Part shown: piece by piece, positions 57,956 to 64,000 of the stretch
Layout: every line of letters starts with the position of its first letter
How positions within the stretch are numbered: the first letter of the stretch is position 1
Assembly: GCA_024276905.1 (NCBI GenBank)
Contig: JAJRWF010000048.1
Span: forward strand, 34,283 to 98,282
From: Deltaproteobacteria bacterium
GTDB lineage: Bacteria; Desulfobacterota; Desulfuromonadia; Desulfuromonadales; Geopsychrobacteraceae
Direction: 5' to 3'
DNA: 64,000 nt
Made by a program: the position numbers and the translations under genes
The notes under the pieces: generated by a model
The model's database searches: none
What the model was told of the DNA's origin: nothing
The model's input: only the letters and a program-made list of their open reading frames with translations

Positions 57956-58909
57956 CTATTCTGCCTTGTCGAAGTGCAGTTTGTCCAGCTGTTCCCAATT
58001 GATCTGCACATCGGTTAGCTTGCGCAGGTCTTGCAACCACTGTTGGTAAAGACGATTTTCTTCGCCAGATTGAAGTTGACGCCGGATTGTCGCTTCGACC
58101 TCCGGAAGGGGAAGAACCCCGGCCTTGAGGCGTTTTTCAACCAGAAACAGATGGATGCCGTAGCTGCTTTTAACCGGTTGGCTGACACGTCCCGGTGTGA
58201 GTTTAAACAGAATTTTGTCAAACTCGGGGGGCAATTGCCCCTGTGCAAACAGTCCGAGATCGCCGCCGTTTTCCCGATCGGGAGAGATTGAATAGCGGGC
58301 GGCCAGCTCGGCAAAAGGCTCACCGGCCAGCAGCCGGTTGCGCAGGGCAATCGCCTCTTCCTCTGTCTGCAACAATATCTGCCGTGCCCGTAACTGATCC
58401 GGGCGACGATAGTCCTCAAGGTGTTGCAGGTAATATTCTTCAACCTGTGGGTTGCTGATGACAATTTTGCCGCGGGTGATGCTGGTGGCGACCTTTTCGC
58501 TCAACAAGCGGATGCGCAGTTGCTGCAGCCAGTGTGCCGGGTCCTGCTCTGAACTGCGGAGGAGTTCCAGGTATTCCTCTTGGCTGTAATTGCCGCGCAG
58601 GTCGTTCAGCGCGTGTTGCATCTCCTGTTCGCTGATGGCAATCCCGCGTCGTTTTGCTTCGGCGAGCAGCAGTTCCTGGTCGATCAGTTGCGACAGTGCC
58701 TGACGTAGCAACAGGTTTTGCTGCTGCGCAGGAAGTTGAACCAGTTCGGCCCGCAGGGGTTGAATCTCCTGACGGAAATCAGCAAGGCTGATTTTACGTT
58801 CAGCGATTCTGATCAGCGGTGTCGGCTCATTCTGACAGGCGTTGAGGTTGAGGATTGTCAGCAGTAACAACAGCGGCAAGGAAAGTATCCTGGAGGAACA
58901 ATGTCTCAT
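57956..58909 (-). CDS. Lipoprotein peptidyl-prolyl isomerase (parvulin, PpiC/PrsA-like)
   Basis: LNLNACQNE lipobox; RARQILLQTEEEAIALRNRLLAGEPFAELAARYSISPDRENGGDLGLFAQGQLPPEF. Confidence 0.88.
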   Translation of the reverse strand: MRHCSSRILSLPLLLLLTILNLNACQNEPTPLIRIAERKISLADFRQEIQPLRAELVQLPAQQQNLLLRQALSQLIDQELLLAEAKRRGIAISEQEMQHALNDLRGNYSQEEYLELLRSSEQDPAHWLQQLRIRLLSEKVATSITRGKIVISNPQVEEYYLQHLEDYRRPDQLRARQILLQTEEEAIALRNRLLAGEPFAELAARYSISPDRENGGDLGLFAQGQLPPEFDKILFKLTPGRVSQPVKSSYGIHLFLVEKRLKAGVLPLPEVEATIRRQLQSGEENRLYQQWLQDLRKLTDVQINWEQLDKLHFDKAE

Positions 58910-61900
58910 GAAGCCCCCTCCTCAGGCAGGAGCTTTTGCAGTTCGCGCCGGGTTTCACGCACCAGTTCTTCCCCCTGCCAGCGGTCGGTACGAACGGTCA
59001 GACGGAAATCGGCCGACAGGCTGTAACGTTGCGGTTCATTTTCCAGCAGGCCGCGGATCAGATCGGGCGAGACCGTGGTTGCGGCATGAAAGCGCAGACT
59101 CAGACGGCGACCGTCATATTCAAGCAATTCAATCCGCAGTTGTTTGAGAATAACGCGCAGCCGCATGATCCCCAGCAGCAGCTCTCCCGCCTCCGGCAGT
59201 TTGCCGTAGCGGTCCTGAAGCTCATCGGCAATATCGAAGATCTGGCGATCATCTTCGGCCGCAGCCAAGCGCTGGTAGAATTGCAAGCGCTGGTTCGGAT
59301 CGGGCAGGTATTTTTCAGAAAGAAAAGCCGAGAGGCCGAGGCGGATCTCCGGATCGATCCGTTCTTCACGTTCCCGTCCACGCAGTTTCTCGATCGTCTC
59401 TTCGAGCAGTTCGGTGTAGAGTTCAAAGCCGATGGCCGCAATCGGTCCGGACTGTTTGGCCCCCAGCAGATCACCGGCTCCACGCAATTCGAGATCATGA
59501 CTGGCGATGCGAAAACCGGATCCGAGTTCGGTCAGTTCCTGCAGGACCTTGAGTCGTTCGCGGGCTTCGCGGGTCAGTGAGGCTTCACCGGGAATCAACA
59601 GGTAGGCATAGGCTCGCCGATCAGAACGTCCGACCCGTCCGCGCAGCTGATATAGCTGGGAGAGGCCGAAGCAGTCGGCCCGATTGATAATGATGGTATT
59701 GGCCGTCGGGATGTCAAGACCGTTCTCAATGATTGTCGAAGCCAACAACAGATTGCTGCGTCCTTCGATGAAGTCGAGCATGGTTTTTTCCAGCTCTTTT
59801 TCCGCCATCTGACCGTGGCCGACGGCAATTTTTGCCTCGGGTACCAGCTGCTGCAGATGCTCGGCCATCGCCTGGATGGTCTGCACCCGGTTGTGGACAA
59901 AGTAAACCTGGCCACCGCGACGCAGTTCACGCAGGATCGCCTGGCGGATCAGTTCATCATCGAAGCGGGTTACGTAGGTACGGATCGCCAGACGGTCGAC
60001 CGGTGGGGTTTCGATCACCGACAGGTCACGCATCCCGGCCATGCTCATGTGCAGGGTCCGCGGGATCGGGGTTGCGGTCAGGGTCAGGGTATCGACCTCG
60101 GCGCGCAGGTTTTTCAGCTTCTCCTTGTGGCTGACGCCGAAACGCTGCTCTTCGTCGATCACCAGCAGGCCCAGATCCTTGAAGCGGATGTCGCGCTGCA
60201 GCAGGCGGTGGGTGCCGATGACGATATCGACCTGGCCGCTGGCCATGCCAGCAAGGACTTTGCGAATTTCGGCCGGGGTGCGAAAACGTGAAATCATCTC
60301 GACCTGTACCGGAAACTCCTTGAGCCGGTTGCGAAAGCTCTGCCAGTGCTGCTGGGCGAGAATGGTGGTCGGTACCAGCAGCGCAACCTGCTTGCCGTCG
60401 AGGACTGCCTTGGCCGCCGCCCGTAGTGCCACCTCGGTTTTACCGTAGCCGACGTCGCCGCAGACCAGCCGGTCCATCGGCTTTGGCGAGCACATATCGT
60501 TCAGGGCATCGGTAATCGCGGCTGCCTGATCGCTGGTCTCCTCGTGGGGGAAGGTCGCTTCGAATTCACGGAACAGACGGTCGGGCGGACTGAAGGCAAA
60601 GCCTTCGCAGAGTTCACGCCGGGCATAGATTTCGAGCAGTTGGCGGGCCAGCTCTTCGATGGCAGCGCGGGCTTTGAGGCGGGCTTTCTCCCACCCCTGG
60701 CCGCCCATCTTGTCGAGGCGTGGCCGGGCGCCTTCGCCGCCGATATATTTCTGAACTTTTTCGATGCGCTCGATGGGCAGATAGAGCTTGTCGGCCCCGG
60801 CATATTCGAGATGAAGGTAGTCGCCCGCGACACCGCCGGTTGCCAGATGGATCAGTCCCAGGTAGCGTCCGACACCATGATCGGTATGGACGATAAAGTC
60901 GTTTTCACGCAGGTCGGCCAGGTTGGAGAAAAGCTTGAGTGCCGACTTGCGGCTCTTTTTTCGGTGATGACTGCGGTGACCGAATATTTCTTCTTCGGTA
61001 ATGATCGCCAGCTGGTCGTAGGGCATCCGGAAACCGGCCGAAAGGTCACCGACCTGCAGCTGCGGAACTCCGGGCGGCAGGCGATCGAGTGAGGACTGTC
61101 CCCGTTGTGGCAGATCCCAGCCATTCTCGCTCAGCAGTTCCTGCAGGCGCTGCGCCTGTCCCGGTTGACGGCAGATCAGCAGCACCCGCCAGTCTTCTTC
61201 GCTCCAGCGCTCAAGGTGTTCAAGCAGCGGCGTCAGGCCGTCCTGGCCTGGAGCGAGGCTGGCACGCAGGTCCGCATTACCGCTGATGTCGAAATGATAA
61301 CTCTGGCGCTGATCATCGAGCTGAAAGACACGCAGACGGCTGAAACTGATATGCCGGTAGCGGGCAAAAGCGGTTTCGAGTTCGTCAGCATCCAGGTAGA
61401 GGTCCTGACGCCGGGCATGGGGCTGGCGGTTTTCACGCTGGCGGCGTTCGCCGTCGCGAATCTCGCCGCTGAAAAGATCGCTCTCCTGTTCAATGGCCGG
61501 CGGATCGTTCAGGATCAGGTCGGCCTCAGGGAGATAGTCAAAGAGGGTTTCGAGGCCGGGGTAGTTCAGCGGCAGGAGAAAGGCGCGTCCCGGCGCAAGA
61601 ATCCCTTCTTTCAGCTCCTCGCTGATCCCTTCGCGCAGGGTGCGCGGCAGTTCCAGTTCGTCGCAGCGTTGCTTCAGCTTCTGCAGTAGATAATCGAGAT
61701 GGTTGCCGCTGAGACAGAGTTCGCGTGAGGGGATCAGGCGCAGCTGTTTGAGCTCGTCAGTCTGCGAACGTTGGGTCGCGGGGTCAAAGTAGCGCATCCG
61801 CTCAATGAAGTCGCCGTAGAAATCGAGGCGCAGCGGCTGTCGGGCATCGGCCGGGAAGATATCGATGATATCGCCGCGCACGGCAAAGGTGCCACGATCC

Positions 61901-62418
61901 TCGACCAGCGAAACTGCCTGGTATCCGAGGTTGTGCAGTTGCTGCAGCAATGCATCGCGTGGATATTCTTCGTCCTGTTCGAGGACCAGCGAGAGTTCTG
62001 CCAGGATCGGACGCGGGATAACTCGCTGCATCAGGGCGCGCAACGGGACCACCAGGGCGTCGAGTTCGCCCTTGAGCAGGCGGACCAGGGTCTCAAGGCG
62101 GGTGGCTTCGACTTCCGGGTGTGGAGTCAGCGGGTCGTAGGGGCCGAGTTCCCAGTGCGGGAAAAAGCCGATCCGTTGTGGATGCGGGGCAAAAAACTGC
62201 AGATCGGTGAAAAGGCGCTGCCCCTCTTTCTGGCTGGCACAGACGATCAGGAACGGACGGGTGCTCTGGCTGAGGGTTCCGGCAAGCAGCGCGGCATCAC
62301 TTGAGCCGGTCTGGCCGAGGACTTCAAGCTGGCGGCCGTGATCGGCAAAGCCGTCCAGCAGGCTCTGGGCCGTCGCATAGTTGATGTGCTGGGAGATCTC
62401 CTGATCCATGGCTGCCAA
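58906..62418 (-). CDS. mfd: Transcription-repair coupling factor
   Basis: 1170 aa; VHTDHGVGRYLGL, GDVGYGKTEVALRAAAKAV, DEEQRFGVSHKEKLK, TATPIPRTLHMSM. Confidence 0.95.
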   Translation of the reverse strand: MAAMDQEISQHINYATAQSLLDGFADHGRQLEVLGQTGSSDAALLAGTLSQSTRPFLIVCASQKEGQRLFTDLQFFAPHPQRIGFFPHWELGPYDPLTPHPEVEATRLETLVRLLKGELDALVVPLRALMQRVIPRPILAELSLVLEQDEEYPRDALLQQLHNLGYQAVSLVEDRGTFAVRGDIIDIFPADARQPLRLDFYGDFIERMRYFDPATQRSQTDELKQLRLIPSRELCLSGNHLDYLLQKLKQRCDELELPRTLREGISEELKEGILAPGRAFLLPLNYPGLETLFDYLPEADLILNDPPAIEQESDLFSGEIRDGERRQRENRQPHARRQDLYLDADELETAFARYRHISFSRLRVFQLDDQRQSYHFDISGNADLRASLAPGQDGLTPLLEHLERWSEEDWRVLLICRQPGQAQRLQELLSENGWDLPQRGQSSLDRLPPGVPQLQVGDLSAGFRMPYDQLAIITEEEIFGHRSHHRKKSRKSALKLFSNLADLRENDFIVHTDHGVGRYLGLIHLATGGVAGDYLHLEYAGADKLYLPIERIEKVQKYIGGEGARPRLDKMGGQGWEKARLKARAAIEELARQLLEIYARRELCEGFAFSPPDRLFREFEATFPHEETSDQAAAITDALNDMCSPKPMDRLVCGDVGYGKTEVALRAAAKAVLDGKQVALLVPTTILAQQHWQSFRNRLKEFPVQVEMISRFRTPAEIRKVLAGMASGQVDIVIGTHRLLQRDIRFKDLGLLVIDEEQRFGVSHKEKLKNLRAEVDTLTLTATPIPRTLHMSMAGMRDLSVIETPPVDRLAIRTYVTRFDDELIRQAILRELRRGGQVYFVHNRVQTIQAMAEHLQQLVPEAKIAVGHGQMAEKELEKTMLDFIEGRSNLLLASTIIENGLDIPTANTIIINRADCFGLSQLYQLRGRVGRSDRRAYAYLLIPGEASLTREARERLKVLQELTELGSGFRIASHDLELRGAGDLLGAKQSGPIAAIGFELYTELLEETIEKLRGREREERIDPEIRLGLSAFLSEKYLPDPNQRLQFYQRLAAAEDDRQIFDIADELQDRYGKLPEAGELLLGIMRLRVILKQLRIELLEYDGRRLSLRFHAATTVSPDLIRGLLENEPQRYSLSADFRLTVRTDRWQGEELVRETRRELQKLLPEEGAS

Positions 62419-62447
62419 TCTGCCGCGCTTAACAAGCTGCTACTGCG

Positions 62448-63362
62448 TCAGTCACGTGGGACCGCAAGCATTCGATCGAGAGTCAGTCGGGCTTTCTCGG
62501 CAGTTTGCGGATCAACACTGACAACCGGGCTCATGGTTTCGAGACATTCAAGCAGATCCTCAAGCGAGGTCAGCTTCATGTTCGGGCAGATCAGCCCTTC
62601 GCTCGGCAGGATGAAGGTTTTGTCGGGATTTTGAGTACGCAGGCGATAGAGGATACCCATTTCGGTCCCGACGATGAAGGTTGAGGCTTTACTGTCGGCA
62701 GCGTATTCGTACATGCCGCTGGTTGAACAGATATGATCCGCCAGGGCGAGGATTCCGGGGGCGCATTCAGGATGGGCCATGAAGACCGCATCGGGGTGTT
62801 CCTCCCGGGCTTTTTCGATTTCGGTGACCTGCAGGCGTTCGTGGGTCGGGCAATAGCCCTCCCAGACGTGGCAGGTCTTGTCGACCTGGTCGGCAATATA
62901 GCGGCCGAGGTTGCGGTCGGGGACCAGTAAAACTTCGTCGCTGTCGAGGGAACGCACCACGTTGACCGCATTCGAGCTGGTGCAGCAGATGTCACTTTCG
63001 GCCTTGACCGCCGCGCTTGAATTGACGTAGGTGACAACCGTGGCGTTGGGGTGCTGGCGTTTCATTTCACGCAGGCCCTCGGGGGTGACCATGTCAGCCA
63101 TCGGGCAGCCCGCATCATGGCGCGGCAGCAGTACCGTCTTCTGCGGGCTGAGCAGGGCCGCGCTTTCGGCCATGAAATGGACGCCGCAAAAGACGATCAC
63201 CTCTTTGTCGGTGCGCGCGGCCTCGATCGACAGGCCGAGAGAATCGCCGGTGATATGAGCGATCTCCTGGATTTCATCGCGCTGGTAATTGTGAGCCATC
63301 AGCAGGGCATTACGTTCCTCGGCCAGCTGAAGAATTCGGGCCTTGATCTGATCCTGATTCAT
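62448..63362 (-). CDS. nadA: Quinolinate synthase A
   Basis: [70 protein letters not shown]. Confidence 0.95.
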   Translation of the reverse strand: MNQDQIKARILQLAEERNALLMAHNYQRDEIQEIAHITGDSLGLSIEAARTDKEVIVFCGVHFMAESAALLSPQKTVLLPRHDAGCPMADMVTPEGLREMKRQHPNATVVTYVNSSAAVKAESDICCTSSNAVNVVRSLDSDEVLLVPDRNLGRYIADQVDKTCHVWEGYCPTHERLQVTEIEKAREEHPDAVFMAHPECAPGILALADHICSTSGMYEYAADSKASTFIVGTEMGILYRLRTQNPDKTFILPSEGLICPNMKLTSLEDLLECLETMSPVVSVDPQTAEKARLTLDRMLAVPRD

Positions 63363-63602
63363 CTGCGCTATTTCCTTCTTGTTCAGTATACGGTGCCGGA
63401 GGCGAATGCTAGACCAAACCCCCTGATAAGTCAATTGTTTCACCCTCTGCATCTGCTTGACAGGCAAAGGTGCAAACCGCTATTCTCGCGCAGATTCGGA
63501 TGCGCAGATTCTGACGTCCGGTGATCTGTTCTCTATCTTCTGATTTGAATCTTTTTTCTTGAGTCACAGGTCAGATATTGCTTTGTCGTGAAAGGTGTTT
63601 CC

Positions 63603-63962
63603 ATGTTCGGAATCGGAATGACCGAACTTTTATTGATTGGCGCTTTGGCCCTGATGGTGCTCGGTCCGAAAAAGCTTCCCGATCTGGCCCGTGCTTTGGG
63701 GAAGGGTTTTGCTGAATTCAAGCGCGCCACAGATGAGTTCAAGAACACCCTGCAGGAAGAAACCCGGGTCGCGGAAACCAAGGACCGTCTTCTCAAGGAA
63801 GGCAAGCTGACTCCGCCGGGAGCAGAACACACCTTTAATCCTTATGTCGATGGTGAGATTGATCCCGAGACCGATGCGAGTGTCGCAAATAAAGCATCAG
63901 TGGCAGGGGAATCCGCTGAAGTGAAGAAAGAGCAGGATACCCAGGAGAAGGCGGATGTTTGA
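63603..63962 (+). CDS. tatB: Sec-independent translocase subunit TatB (TatA/B family)
   Basis: [45 protein letters not shown]. Confidence 0.85.
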   Translation: MFGIGMTELLLIGALALMVLGPKKLPDLARALGKGFAEFKRATDEFKNTLQEETRVAETKDRLLKEGKLTPPGAEHTFNPYVDGEIDPETDASVANKASVAGESAEVKKEQDTQEKADV

Positions 63963-64000
63963 CGAAATGCCGCTGACCTCGCATCTCGAAGAGTTGCGCA
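63955..64000 (+). CDS. tatC: Sec-independent translocase subunit TatC, N-terminus (truncated by window edge)
   Basis: [15 protein letters not shown], overlaps the tatB end by 8 nt. Confidence 0.85.
   Translation, partial: MFDEMPLTSHLEELR

Noticed and set aside
1-64000. Genome-wide stop-codon reassignment as explanation of the uvrA and psrB-like interruptions
   Set aside because: Many genes in the window terminate normally at TAA, TAG and TGA with downstream RBSs or terminators; local mutation or error is simpler
1-64000. CRISPR arrays, transposases/IS elements, tRNA or rRNA genes
   Set aside because: None recognised on reading; no regularly spaced repeats or transposase-like ORFs seen

Overview
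This 64 kb window looks like a chromosomal segment of a Desulfuromonadales-like deltaproteobacterium; the taxonomy is inferred from gene content. It carries the 5' end of narG with a cytochrome gene and aceEF. It also has a FNR-box-associated hemerythrin operon, an ArsR/SO_0444-type metal efflux operon, bioA, and an HD-GYP protein. Further along are a Kef-type antiporter, a DEAD helicase, a MocR/racemase pair and a SPFH/NfeD pair. A sigma54-regulated molybdopterin oxidoreductase operon follows, then a complete-looking reductive pyrimidine-degradation cluster, and the window ends with uvrA-pdxA-surA-mfd-nadA-tatBC. The most notable observations are: (1) an unannotated 49-codon membrane ORF at 49762-49911 with an in-frame TGA followed by a bacterial-SECIS-like hairpin (candidate small selenoprotein); (2) in-frame stops interrupting otherwise intact uvrA (TAG) and a PsrB-like Fe-S subunit (TAA); (3) three GAAAC-N5-GTTTC palindromes upstream of a -24/-12-like promoter, next to a sigma54 activator gene; (4) a pyrimidine catabolic cluster with strong palindromic operators. 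No tRNA, rRNA, CRISPR array or transposase was recognised. All assignments come from reading the sequence; no database search was run.
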